Below the pieces are notes generated by a model that was not told the DNA's origin, did no database searches, and worked only from the letters and a program-made list of their open reading frames with translations. From contig CAIYOB010001458.1 in assembly GCA_903927685.1 (NCBI GenBank), positions 1-11,715 on the forward strand: a stretch of DNA of 11,715 bases, written 5' to 3'. Source of the stretch: an uncultured Planctomycetaceae bacterium. GTDB taxonomy: Bacteria; Planctomycetota; Planctomycetia; Pirellulales; Pirellulaceae. Positions within the stretch are counted from its first letter, which is position 1, and each line of letters opens with the position of its first letter. This document shows, piece after piece, positions 1 through 8,265 of the stretch. Made by a program: the position numbers and the translations under genes.

Positions 1-1
1 C

Positions 2-739
2 CTGACGTGGGTCTCGCCGGCTCCAGCGGAATTGACTCTGCAAGTGACGGTCCAGCGAGTCTGGAACTTGCGGCCGCACCAGATCACGCTCCGCAGTCCG
101 CTGGAAGTGACCGGCAAGCCGGTGGACGTCAGCGACATCGTGCGCCCGGACGGCACCACGTATGCGGTCAAGTTGAAGACGCCGCATGAGGGCCTGCACG
201 AGATCGAGGTCACGGACGGCGGCGACTTTACCCGCATCGCCTGGCCCGCAGGCCTGCCCGTCACGCTGCCCTCCGGATTCGACATGCCGCACGTCGGCAG
301 CCATTTCCGCGGCGGCTGGACGCTGTATTGCTATGTCCCCCGGGGCACGCGAGTCGTGGGCGGTTGGGCGGCCCGGATCGCCTCGTGGGCCCCGCGACTG
401 GCCGGCGTGCTGAAGGACGGCGACGGCAATGTCGTTTTCGATTTTGCCCGGGCGGAAGACGGCTGGTTCCGCGTTCCCGTGCCCGCCGGCCAGGACGGCC
501 GACTGTGGAAGTTCGAGAACAGCCAGGGCACCCGGCAACTGATGACGATCCCGCCGTACCTGGCCCGCACCGGCGGCGAACTGCTGCTGCCGTCGGAAGT
601 GGTGGACAAGGACGCCGACAAGACAACAGGGAACCGGAACCTCCGTCGCGAATTGAACGGCTGGCTGCTTGAGTGGGAGCGGATTTGGAACGGGACCAGA
701 CCGCAGCCCCCACGTCAACCCAAGGGCGGCATCATCTAG
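2..739 (+). CDS. C-terminal part of an unrecognised beta-rich protein (5' end outside window)
   Basis: The reading frame is open from the first complete codon at position 2 and ends at TAG 737-739. No stop precedes the TTG at 32, so the gene very probably starts left of the window and this is its C-terminal part of about 245 residues. The protein is rich in short beta-strand-like stretches. One block reads YVPRGTRVVGGWAA, followed by GDGNVVFDF, VPVPAGQDGRLWKF and a TIPPYLAR segment, then a charged tail ending in PRQPKGGII. I associate this kind of block with C-terminal beta-sandwich domains of large planctomycete secreted proteins, some with glycosidase-like parts, but only from memory. No catalytic motif is visible and I assign no function. 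The gene converges on the propeller gene, with 38 bases between their stop codons. Confidence is high that it is coding and low for any role. Confidence 0.8.
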   Translation: MTWVSPAPAELTLQVTVQRVWNLRPHQITLRSPLEVTGKPVDVSDIVRPDGTTYAVKLKTPHEGLHEIEVTDGGDFTRIAWPAGLPVTLPSGFDMPHVGSHFRGGWTLYCYVPRGTRVVGGWAARIASWAPRLAGVLKDGDGNVVFDFARAEDGWFRVPVPAGQDGRLWKFENSQGTRQLMTIPPYLARTGGELLLPSEVVDKDADKTTGNRNLRRELNGWLLEWERIWNGTRPQPPRQPKGGII

Positions 740-777
740 GGATCGACCTGCAGCTATCGGTGTGCCGAGCGTGCGTC

Positions 778-3027
778 CTAAGGCCGCCACCGATACAGCA
801 GCACCTTGGCTTTGTAGTCGTCTTCGAGGAAGACCAGGTACTCGCCATCCGCGCGATGGTGGGCGCGGAGGCATTCGCGGATGTCCAGCAAGCCGATTTC
901 CCCGATCTCGGGCGAGGGCTCGAAGTGGCCGACGGACCGTCCGTCGGCCGCGCGAAAGACCTCGACATGCCCGGTCTTGAACTGGAGGGACTTGGACGCG
1001 CCCGTGTAAGGGACAAACAGGTAGTCGCCGGCCACGTCGAAGCCCATCGGCTCGCAGCTCGAATGGCCTTGGGAGCCTTGTTCGTAGGGCGCGACGAGCT
1101 GCCAGCGCGGTTCCGCGCGGCCATCCGATTTCAGCCAGCCATCGTAGCAAGCCAGGACGGGGCCCATCGGCTTCCAGTGCTGGTTCTGGTGCTCGTCGGT
1201 CGTGCCGCCGAGGTAGAGGCGGTCGGCCGACGGATCGTAACGCAGCCGCTTGAGCTGCTTGAATCCGGCCGGGTGCGGAAACGAGCGGACGCTGGCAAAA
1301 TCCCACCGCGGATTGCCGTGCTGGTCGAGTCCCTGCAACGGGAAATAGCGGATGCCCTTGGTCTCGCTCGCCAGCCAGACACCGCCCTGAGCATCCACCC
1401 ACCAGCCCTGCGAGGGCGGAGCGTCGGTGCCGTCGCCCGGGGTGAACTCGCCGGCCTCGAACCCGCCATTCCCATTCTCGTCACGCCAGATCCACTCGCC
1501 GCGCTCGGGTTGATGCGGCGGCCAGCCGTCTTGGTTCAAGCGGCGTTTGGCGAACAGTCCGGACGGAAGAGCGATCTCGCCGCTCGCTTCGTCGCCCCAC
1601 CGATACACCTGCAGTTGTTCGCCGTTCATGTCATTGGCGAACAGGAACCGTCGGCCCTCGATCCGGCGCACCCAGACGCCGGCCGACCAGATATGCAGAC
1701 GCGGGTCGTCCGGATAGAGGAAACGCTGCACCGTGTAACCGCGATAGGCCCACTCCGTGCCAGGCGGCCGGAGATAATCCAGCTCGAAGCGTTCCTCCTT
1801 GGTGAAGACCTGGGTATCGTCCGCCGGGTCCACGTCGGCCAGATCCACGAACGTCTGGCCGAACAGGCGCCACTGTAACTGGCCGGCGAGCGAGTAGCTT
1901 TCCAGGATCGTGCTGCCACCGCCCGTACTGCCGTGGTGGGCGACGAAGACGGTGCCGCGATTGTCACAGGCGATCGCGCGCGGCCGATTGAACTTCAGGG
2001 CACCGAATTCTCCCGGTCGGCCCGCGTAGATGCCGCCCTCGCGGCCGAGCGTGCCGACGTGCGTGCTCGTACTCGGCGCAGGACTCCCAGCCGCGCTCGG
2101 CGCAGGTCTCCCGACCTCGCCGAAGATCAGCACTTGCTGCCGCGGCCCGTCGTCGGCCACCAGGAGCCGGCCATCGGGTGCAAAGCAAATCGCGGCGGGT
2201 TCTGCGGCAGCGTCGAACGCCACGTGTCCTGGCAGGCGGTTGCCTTGAGGATCGAACGCGAGGACTTGCGGACGATGGGTTGCGTCGCCGTCCTGCAACA
2301 CCCACAGTGCGCCGCCGGCGTCGAGGGCCAGCGACGCGGCCCGTTCGACCGGCCACACGGCCAGCCGCTGCATCGTGGCCGCATCGAACACCTTGATCGT
2401 GCCGTCGTAGGGACAGCTGACCCAGAGCCGTTCCGGCGTTGCGGCCAAGCCCGTGATGTTGGCCCGCCGGTCGTCCCGGGCCTTCGGGTCCACCGGGACT
2501 TCATCCGCAACGAGGAATGCATTCTTGAGTGTATCGCCTTGGCCGCCCTTGCCGCCGAGGAATGGAGCGGCTTGTCGAATGTCGGCGAGCGGCCGGCGCG
2601 AGACGCCGATCCAGTCGCAGCCTTGGGGCGGCCACGTCTCCGGGCCTTTCAGGCCGCCGCCTTCGTTGCCCATGCGACCGGCGATGAACAGATGCGCGGC
2701 GTTGGCCGCCACCGCATAACCACCTTGGTTCCCCCAGCCGTGCGTGTGCATGGCCGGACCGAGCACCTGGCCGTCTTTGAAAGCGGTGACGTTCCCGCCG
2801 CCCTCTTCCCAATGGACGTTGGAGAACAGCGTCCCGTCCGGCGCGACGCACAACGCGTCGATGTCCTGCGGCACCCAGCGCCGGGCGCCGGGGTAGGTGT
2901 TGCCCAGCCACGAAACCGACGCGGCCAGTGCCGGCGAATTCGCCGGCGGCTCGGCGGCCCGAACCGACCCGCTCAAACCGATCAGGACGCTGCCCATCAC
3001 CAGCGCCCAACGTATCGCTTCGGTCAT
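778..3027 (-). CDS. Secreted NHL/SMP-30-like beta-propeller protein
   Basis: This encodes 749 residues from ATG 3027 to TAG 778. The frame continues upstream to a TTG at 3066, but ATG 3027 is preferred because AGGAAGGAA lies 8 bases before it and the protein then begins with a classical Sec signal peptide (hydrophobic core ALVMGSVLIGLSG, likely cleavage after VRA, about residue 25). The mature part has repeated propeller-blade patterns of a hydrophobic strand, a D/PDG turn and a second strand, for example LCVAPDGTLFSNV, GLAATPERLWVSC, LALDAGGALWVLQDG, ICFAPDGRLLVADDG and AIACDNRGTVFVAHHG. These fit the NHL/SMP-30 superfamily fold. A Pro/Ala/Ser-rich insert (PAPSAAGSPAPSTS) interrupts one blade. 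An EF-hand-like loop with D, N, N and E at residues 516-527 (DENGNGGFEAGE) may bind calcium. No enzymatic residues can be assigned; a role in binding or sugar-lactone chemistry would be a guess. It is divergent from the isomerase-like operon and shares its regulatory region. Confidence 0.85.
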   Translation of the reverse strand: MTEAIRWALVMGSVLIGLSGSVRAAEPPANSPALAASVSWLGNTYPGARRWVPQDIDALCVAPDGTLFSNVHWEEGGGNVTAFKDGQVLGPAMHTHGWGNQGGYAVAANAAHLFIAGRMGNEGGGLKGPETWPPQGCDWIGVSRRPLADIRQAAPFLGGKGGQGDTLKNAFLVADEVPVDPKARDDRRANITGLAATPERLWVSCPYDGTIKVFDAATMQRLAVWPVERAASLALDAGGALWVLQDGDATHRPQVLAFDPQGNRLPGHVAFDAAAEPAAICFAPDGRLLVADDGPRQQVLIFGEVGRPAPSAAGSPAPSTSTHVGTLGREGGIYAGRPGEFGALKFNRPRAIACDNRGTVFVAHHGSTGGGSTILESYSLAGQLQWRLFGQTFVDLADVDPADDTQVFTKEERFELDYLRPPGTEWAYRGYTVQRFLYPDDPRLHIWSAGVWVRRIEGRRFLFANDMNGEQLQVYRWGDEASGEIALPSGLFAKRRLNQDGWPPHQPERGEWIWRDENGNGGFEAGEFTPGDGTDAPPSQGWWVDAQGGVWLASETKGIRYFPLQGLDQHGNPRWDFASVRSFPHPAGFKQLKRLRYDPSADRLYLGGTTDEHQNQHWKPMGPVLACYDGWLKSDGRAEPRWQLVAPYEQGSQGHSSCEPMGFDVAGDYLFVPYTGASKSLQFKTGHVEVFRAADGRSVGHFEPSPEIGEIGLLDIRECLRAHHRADGEYLVFLEDDYKAKVLLYRWRP

Positions 3028-3035
3028 GACATCCG

Positions 3036-3044
3036 TTCCTTCCT
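3036..3044 (-). promoter_or_regulatory. Ribosome binding site that fixes the propeller gene start
   Basis: Read on the minus strand this is AGGAAGGAA, 8 bases before ATG 3027. It is a strong Shine-Dalgarno match and argues for that ATG over the upstream in-frame TTG at 3066. Confidence 0.7.
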
Positions 3045-3078
3045 GTGGCCTGTAACCGCAACTCAAGGTCGCCCGTGA

Positions 3079-3129
3079 GACCGTTTCTGGTCAGACGGTC
3101 GTTCCTGGTCCGCTGTGTCGGGTCCGCTG
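3079..3129. repeat. Short tandem and inverted repeats in the divergent promoter region
   Basis: The 192-base gap between the divergent starts (3027 minus, 3220 plus) contains several small repeats. GACCGT at 3079-3084 and ACGGTC at 3095-3100 form an inverted repeat with a 10-base loop. CGTTTCTGGTC (3082-3092) recurs as CGTTCCTGGTC (3100-3110), spaced 18 bases start to start and identical in 10 of 11 bases. GGTCCGCTG occurs at 3107-3115 and again at 3121-3129. The placement, just upstream of the extended -10 at 3152-3160, would suit a regulator binding in tandem, but no known operator is recognised. In GC-rich DNA such small repeats can arise by chance. Confidence 0.35.
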
Positions 3130-3151
3130 CGTGCAGCACGCTTGGTGTTCA

Positions 3152-3160
3152 TGCTACAAT
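3152..3160 (+). promoter_or_regulatory. Candidate extended -10 promoter of the isomerase-like/glycosidase operon
   Basis: TGCTACAAT matches an extended -10 element (TGn followed by TACAAT, five of six bases of the sigma70 consensus). No good -35 hexamer is seen at 16-18 bases, which is tolerated by extended -10 promoters. It would give a leader of about 53 bases before ATG 3220. This is prediction from sequence only. Confidence 0.4.
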
Positions 3161-3219
3161 GCGCCTCGCCACCGGGTAAGCACCGTTCGACTTTCCGTCC
3201 ACACCGAAAGGGACTGACG

Positions 3220-4833
3220 ATGAGCAAGCGAAGCGGCCGCAACGAACTGAATATCATCGGCCCGAAAACGTGCAGTGGCTGCTGCAGCGGCCCGCCGTCG
3301 CAACCCGCCGGAGATCTGTCGCGGCGGCATTTCCTGCAAGGCCTGGGCGCCGCCGGTGTGGCCTTGGGTGGACTCGCCATGACCGGGGCCAACGTCCGGG
3401 CGGCCGCCGCCGAGCCGCTGGCCGCCGACCAGCCGTTTCCGCGGGGCGCCGCGCTGCGTGTGATGCCGATTCTGGTGTTCGACGTGCCCACGCGCGGCGA
3501 CCGGACCTCGTGGCGCAGCTACGGCGCGATCCACACACCGGAGGCGGCCCAGGCCGAGGCCGCTCGCATCGAGCAGGAGCTGGGCCAGTTGCGGGAGAAA
3601 GCCGACTTCCCGATCCAGGTGCAGCCCGTCCAGGTGCTCGACTCGCAAGCCAAACTCGGCCAGTTGAGCGTCGACGAGACCGACCTGTGCCTGGTCTACG
3701 CGGCCGGGTACGTCGGCCAATGGCCGCTGAACGTCCCGATGGTCATGTTTGTGCGGCATCGCTCCGGGCCATTCTACCTGGGCTTCGAGATCGCCCATTG
3801 GCGTTTCTTGCGGGGCAACGGCGACCAATTCGCGCGGCCGGACTACGACACCGACGACGTGGTCGTGGACAGCGCCGACGAACTGTTGTGGCGGCTGCGG
3901 GCCAGGTACGGGCTGAAGAACGCCCGCGGCACGAAGATGCTCACCATCGGCGGGCTGGCCGCCTATAACGCCCCGGCGCAGGAGCACGGCCCGCGCGTGG
4001 CCAAGGACCTGTGGGGCTACGAGTTGGTCAACGTCACGGACGAGGAGTTTGCCAGGCGGCTGAATGCGGCCCGCGCGGACCAGCAGGTCGTCCAGCGGAT
4101 CGAGGAGCAGACGGCCGCGCTGCTGAACATGCCCAACGTCAAGCTGGAGACGGAACGAAAGTTCGTGTTCAACTCGCACCTGGCCTTGCACGTGGTGCGG
4201 CAGTTCCTGCAGGAGACCGGGGCGAGCAACTTCGGCTTTGCCAAGTGCATGGCCCACGACCAGATCGCGATGTTGGACACCCCGCCCTGTTTGGTGCTGA
4301 GCCTGGCCAACGACGAGGGCTACACCGCCTTCTGCCACACGGACCTGTCCCACACCCTGCCCGGCGTGCTGCTGCGCTGGATCGCCAGCCGGCCGGCCTT
4401 CGTCTGTAACTCGCACGTTCCGCACGACGGCCTGTATTTCGTCGCGCATTGCCAAGCCCCGCGGCGGATGAACGGCCGCGATTACGAGCCGGCCACGATC
4501 ATGACGCACTACGAGTCGGACTACGGCGCGGCGTGCAAGACCCATTACACGCAGGATCAAGTCGTCACCGCGGTGGTTCCTAACCTGGCCTGCACTCAAT
4601 GGCAGGGGTTTCGCGGCCGGATCGTCGGCGTCCCGTCCTATCCGGCGTGCCGGTCGCAGATGGAAATCCAGATCGACGGCGACTGGAAGCGGCTCGCGCG
4701 GGAGCTGCAGGGTTTTCACACCCTGATCGTCTACGGCGATTACACCCGCGAAGTCGGCTACGCCTTGAAGAAACTGGGCGGCCCCCTGCGTTGGGATTGC
4801 TTCAGCGACACCAGTCCCCAGGAACGGATATGA
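3220..4833 (+). CDS. Tat-exported protein with an L-fucose/arabinose isomerase-like C-terminal half
   Basis: This encodes 537 residues. ATG 3220 is chosen because GAAAGGGA (3206-3213) lies 6 bases upstream and the upstream in-frame extension has no signal-like features. A twin-arginine signal is clear: SRRHFLQ with RR at residues 35-36, a hydrophobic core, and likely cleavage near ANVRAAAA (about 60-64). The n-region before it is long and holds CSGCCSG (18-24). The second half follows the pattern I know from the FucI/AraA-like sugar isomerases: PPCLVLSLANDEG, then AFCHTDL (370-376), SRPAF, and HCQAP with H410, ending in a CRSQMEI strand (477-483) and a GD turn. That family converts aldoses to ketoses with Mn2+. 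The family pattern usually has Glu before the Asp in the CEgD-type motif; here His373 and Thr374 stand there, so catalysis is doubtful. Export is also unusual for an isomerase. The next gene overlaps by ATGA. The fold assignment is moderate and the activity unproven. Confidence 0.8.
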   Translation: MSKRSGRNELNIIGPKTCSGCCSGPPSQPAGDLSRRHFLQGLGAAGVALGGLAMTGANVRAAAAEPLAADQPFPRGAALRVMPILVFDVPTRGDRTSWRSYGAIHTPEAAQAEAARIEQELGQLREKADFPIQVQPVQVLDSQAKLGQLSVDETDLCLVYAAGYVGQWPLNVPMVMFVRHRSGPFYLGFEIAHWRFLRGNGDQFARPDYDTDDVVVDSADELLWRLRARYGLKNARGTKMLTIGGLAAYNAPAQEHGPRVAKDLWGYELVNVTDEEFARRLNAARADQQVVQRIEEQTAALLNMPNVKLETERKFVFNSHLALHVVRQFLQETGASNFGFAKCMAHDQIAMLDTPPCLVLSLANDEGYTAFCHTDLSHTLPGVLLRWIASRPAFVCNSHVPHDGLYFVAHCQAPRRMNGRDYEPATIMTHYESDYGAACKTHYTQDQVVTAVVPNLACTQWQGFRGRIVGVPSYPACRSQMEIQIDGDWKRLARELQGFHTLIVYGDYTREVGYALKKLGGPLRWDCFSDTSPQERI

Positions 4834-7800
4834 AGAACACCTTAACCTGCCACCTGGTCGTTCTCCTGACGGCAGTGCTCCTCGCACCGCCGGCCGCACC
4901 GCATGCCGCCGAGTTTTGCGCCGCCGACATTGCGCCCAGCGCGTATCAGTATCGGGCCGACCGCCAGGCGGAGGAAAACGCGCCCGAGAGTTGGCTGGCC
5001 GTCATGCGGTTTGCCGGTCAGCCGCTGAACCAGCCGGCCGATACGAATTCGCCGGCCGTCCAGCGGGTGCTATGCGCGCTGTTGTGGGAGGAGATTCGCC
5101 CGATCCGGCAGGTGGAACTGACCTGGCCGGCGGACGAGCAACGCCGACCGGCGCCGGAGTCTGTGGAGATTACGACGTTGGACAACCAGGGGACGGCCAG
5201 TTCGTGGTGGAACAACCTTCAGGCGGAGAAGAAGCCGGTCACGCCCGTCAGCGCTGACGGCGGGAGTAGACTGCTTTTCAACCTGTCGCACAACACGTGC
5301 GGATTGGTGATCAGTGTCCGCGGAGACAAGCTGGCCGCGGACTATGCCGTTCCCGCCGTGCGCGTGCTGGTTGCGGACAGGTGGAAGAAGATGGACCTCG
5401 AAATCGAATGGGGCTACGACGCCGCTTCCGCGCAGCAGGACTACAGCGGCCGCATCGAGACCTATGACGGCATCATCGGCGGACTGGCGCCGTTGGACGG
5501 CGATGCGGGCACGACGGTCGGCGACCGCAACTCATGGCACTCGTCTGCCAAGGTCGGCGCGCGCCGCGGGGTGCAGGCTAGCCTGTTGTACATGGGCACT
5601 TCGAAGTGGCGACAGGCGATGCCGTTCACCAGTCAGCCGGAAGACGTGGCACGCACCATCGTCACGGTGTGGAGCAAGTCCGGCAGCTTCTCGTTCCTGG
5701 CCGCGGACCTCGAGCACGGCCCGATCCTCGCGCCGGAGTATGGGTTCTTCGTCCGGCGGACATCGGCCTGGCCCGCGTTTGAGCCCGCGGCAGCCGCGTC
5801 GCCTGCGCCAGCGCTGGCCGCCACGTTGCTCGCGCCCAAGATGGACAACCTGCTGGGCAATACCGATCTGGTCGGCTGGGGACGAGACGCTTCGCCCTGG
5901 TTCGCGGTCAATCGCGGACCGGCGGCGACGGTCCAAGGAATCAACTTTCCGGCCCGCGGCGCAGCCCTGCATCCTGGCAGCGACTGCGACGTGGCGGTGG
6001 CCTGGAAGAGCCCGTTCGACGGCAAGATCGGGGTGCGCGGCAAGGCGACGCATATCCAGCCGGGCGGCGGCGACGGCGTGACGTGGTCCATCGCCCACGA
6101 GACGTCCGAGACGACCAGCACGCTCGCGGAAGGCATGCTGGACAACGGCGGCTCGCAGACCATCGCGAACGCCGGGAAGCTGACCGAAATTGCCGTCCGG
6201 AAAGACGACCGCATTCTGCTGACCGTCGGCAGGCGGGGCAGCCATCAGTGCGACAGCACAGCCGTCGAGTTGGTGATTACCGATCCCGGCGGCGAGGGGC
6301 GCGCCTGGGATCTGGTCAGGGATGTGGCCGACAACGTGCTGGCGGGGAATCCGGTTCCAGACTCGCACGGCAATCCCGGCGTGTGGGCCTTCGTGACGCT
6401 TCCCGCCGCGTCGCCCGCGGCAGTGTCGATGCCGCACGCGCCGCCTGTTGACTTGGCATCCAAGGCGACCTCGGCATCCGAGTTCGTGCAGGAGTGGCAG
6501 CAGCGCAAGCTCAGCTCGACCCGCCAACGCCTCCGCGCGGAACCGGAACGGACCTGGCACCAGGCGGTCACGGCCATGCGCGGGTCCAACCTGCCGCCTC
6601 ATCCCGTGCCACCGGCCGGATGGGAACCGGCAATGCAGGTGCAGGTGCCGTGCGAACGGCTCACCGCCCAGTGGAACCTGGGCCGGTGGCACCTGACCCG
6701 CCACTGCGGGAAGAATCCGGAGAACGGACGGCTCTGGTTTAACGACCACCCGTACGGCATCCTGGCCGCCGAGACCTACATGATCCTGGCCGTGCTGGAC
6801 ATGCTGGGGGATCACCAGGCCGCGGAAGACGGATTCCACCAGTGGGTTTCGCTGCCCCTGGATCCGGACTCCCGGGGACATCACCAGTGGGCCCTTGCCG
6901 ACCGTCCCAACGGCCTCTTCTCCGCAGGACACGGTTGTCTGACCCACGCCGTCGGGCCACCGGGCGCCGGCGGTCACATGGATGGCGTTCACGCGTTCGG
7001 TCCGGGCTCGATCGGTTGGGCCTTGGTCGAGCACTACCGGCTGACCGGCGACAAGCAGTGGTTCGCGGCGCACGCGCCGCGGATCCAGGCCAATGTCGAA
7101 TGGATGCTGCGCCAGCGGCGGACGGTCCGGAACATGGTCCCGGGCGGCGAACGGCTCTGGTGCCAGGGACTGCAACCGGCGCTGCAAGTCACACCTGACA
7201 GCGGCGGACTCTGGATGCAGTTTTACGAAGCCGAGGCCTACTATTGGTTGGCCATCCGCAACTTTGCCGAGGCGTTGGCGACGCTCGATCCGTCCGCGGG
7301 CGCCGGGCTCCGGATGGAGGCCGAAGCCTACCGCCAGGACCTGTTGGCGGCGGTCGAGCGCACCATCGCGCTCTCGCCGGTGGTTCCGATCCGCGACGGC
7401 ACCTACCACTCGGTCATCCCGTTTGCCTGCTACGTCCGCGGACTGAGCACGGGCGCCTGGGGATGGCTGCGGGACGGTTCCGGCGGCCACGTCGGCCCGA
7501 TGTACTGGGAAACCGTCCAGTCGGCCGCCGCGCTGATCAGCCCGGCGGGCGTTCTGTCTGCCGAAGACGTGCGCGTCCAGGGATACCTCGATGTCCTGGA
7601 GGACCGGTTGCTCCTGGAGAACATGTACGTCCAAGAGCATGCGGAACGCGATTGGCGGACGGCGGGCTGGCAGTATCAGGGCGGGCTGGAGCGTACCTCA
7701 AACATGCATCTGGCCGGCGATGACATTCCGGTCTTCATCCGGTCGTGCCTGAACGGCTATGCGGTCGACATTCTTCCGGACCAAGGCTACATCTTCAACG

Positions 7801-8213
7801 AACACGCCGTGCATGGCCCGCCGGACAAGATCTACGAAGAAGCGTGTTTCCTGGAGCGGTTCCGCAACCTGCTGGTGACGGAAATCGGTGAGACCCTTTG
7901 GCTCGCTCGCGGGACGCCGCGCGCCTGGCTCGAGCAGGGCCAGAAGATCCGGGTCAAAAGCGCTCCGACGCACTTCGGCCCGACGGGCTACGAGATCGTC
8001 TCCGACGTGGACCACGGCCAGATCGTCGCCACCGTCGAGCTACCGCCGCGCAAGTCGCCGCACAGTGTCGTCCTGCGGCTCCGCCATCCCCAGGCCGCGC
8101 CGCTCCAAAGCGTGACGGTCAGCGGTCAGCCGTGGAGCGACTTCGACCAGGACAAGGAGACGATCACACTAAAAGGCTTGACCGGCACAGTGGGGGTGAC
8201 AGCGCACTACTGA
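4830..8213 (+). CDS. Secreted multi-domain six-hairpin glycoside-hydrolase-like protein
   Basis: This encodes 1127 residues. ATG 4830 overlaps the stop of the previous gene (ATGA), has AGGA 6 bases upstream, and opens a Sec signal peptide (VVLLTAVLLAPPAAPHA, cleavage near residue 25). Residues of about 28-330 are beta-rich and resemble a discoidin-like start (VELTWPA, PESVEIT) followed by a sandwich with RIETYDGIIGGL. Residues of about 338-525 form a separate beta-sandwich with GKIGVRGKATHI, GGGDGVTWSIAHE and CDSTAVELVI; I know this type from planctomycete cytochrome and PSD1 proteins. From about 611 to 1030 lies an alpha-helical six-hairpin domain (NLGRWHL, IGWALVEHYRLTGDKQWF, ANVEWML, MYWETVQSA, NGYAVDILPDQGY), typical of clan-like (alpha/alpha)6 hydrolases such as GH78, GH95 and relatives. 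A C-terminal beta domain follows. I cannot name the GH family, the substrate or the catalytic acids. Coupling to the isomerase-like protein suggests both act on one sugar source. Confidence 0.88.
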   Translation: MKNTLTCHLVVLLTAVLLAPPAAPHAAEFCAADIAPSAYQYRADRQAEENAPESWLAVMRFAGQPLNQPADTNSPAVQRVLCALLWEEIRPIRQVELTWPADEQRRPAPESVEITTLDNQGTASSWWNNLQAEKKPVTPVSADGGSRLLFNLSHNTCGLVISVRGDKLAADYAVPAVRVLVADRWKKMDLEIEWGYDAASAQQDYSGRIETYDGIIGGLAPLDGDAGTTVGDRNSWHSSAKVGARRGVQASLLYMGTSKWRQAMPFTSQPEDVARTIVTVWSKSGSFSFLAADLEHGPILAPEYGFFVRRTSAWPAFEPAAAASPAPALAATLLAPKMDNLLGNTDLVGWGRDASPWFAVNRGPAATVQGINFPARGAALHPGSDCDVAVAWKSPFDGKIGVRGKATHIQPGGGDGVTWSIAHETSETTSTLAEGMLDNGGSQTIANAGKLTEIAVRKDDRILLTVGRRGSHQCDSTAVELVITDPGGEGRAWDLVRDVADNVLAGNPVPDSHGNPGVWAFVTLPAASPAAVSMPHAPPVDLASKATSASEFVQEWQQRKLSSTRQRLRAEPERTWHQAVTAMRGSNLPPHPVPPAGWEPAMQVQVPCERLTAQWNLGRWHLTRHCGKNPENGRLWFNDHPYGILAAETYMILAVLDMLGDHQAAEDGFHQWVSLPLDPDSRGHHQWALADRPNGLFSAGHGCLTHAVGPPGAGGHMDGVHAFGPGSIGWALVEHYRLTGDKQWFAAHAPRIQANVEWMLRQRRTVRNMVPGGERLWCQGLQPALQVTPDSGGLWMQFYEAEAYYWLAIRNFAEALATLDPSAGAGLRMEAEAYRQDLLAAVERTIALSPVVPIRDGTYHSVIPFACYVRGLSTGAWGWLRDGSGGHVGPMYWETVQSAAALISPAGVLSAEDVRVQGYLDVLEDRLLLENMYVQEHAERDWRTAGWQYQGGLERTSNMHLAGDDIPVFIRSCLNGYAVDILPDQGYIFNEHAVHGPPDKIYEEACFLERFRNLLVTEIGETLWLARGTPRAWLEQGQKIRVKSAPTHFGPTGYEIVSDVDHGQIVATVELPPRKSPHSVVLRLRHPQAAPLQSVTVSGQPWSDFDQDKETITLKGLTGTVGVTAHY

Positions 8214-8265
8214 TGCGTTCGGGTCCCGGAGACCGCTGTAGCCGTGCATCACGCAGGAGATCGCA

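Noticed and set aside
740..777. Possible terminator between the convergent genes at the left
   Set aside because: Only a 3-bp CGG/CCG stem is seen and there is no T-run, so it is too weak to call.
673..3078. Two long plus-strand frames opposite the NHL-like propeller gene
   Set aside because: The minus-strand frame has a signal peptide, ribosome site and repeated blade motifs. The plus frames have none.
3154..4899. A 581-codon minus-strand frame opposite the Tat isomerase-like gene
   Set aside because: It spans both coupled genes' boundary and lacks recognisable motifs, while the plus frame has a Tat signal and family motifs.
5532..7640. A 702-codon open frame on the minus strand, opposite the hydrolase-like gene
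   Set aside because: It is the GC-rich shadow of the sense gene. Its translation is Arg/Pro/His-rich without a domain pattern, and the sense frame has a signal peptide and clear domains.
8221..8234. GGTC/GACC hairpin after the hydrolase-like gene
   Set aside because: The stem is only 4 bp with a 5-base loop and no T-run follows, so it is likely chance.
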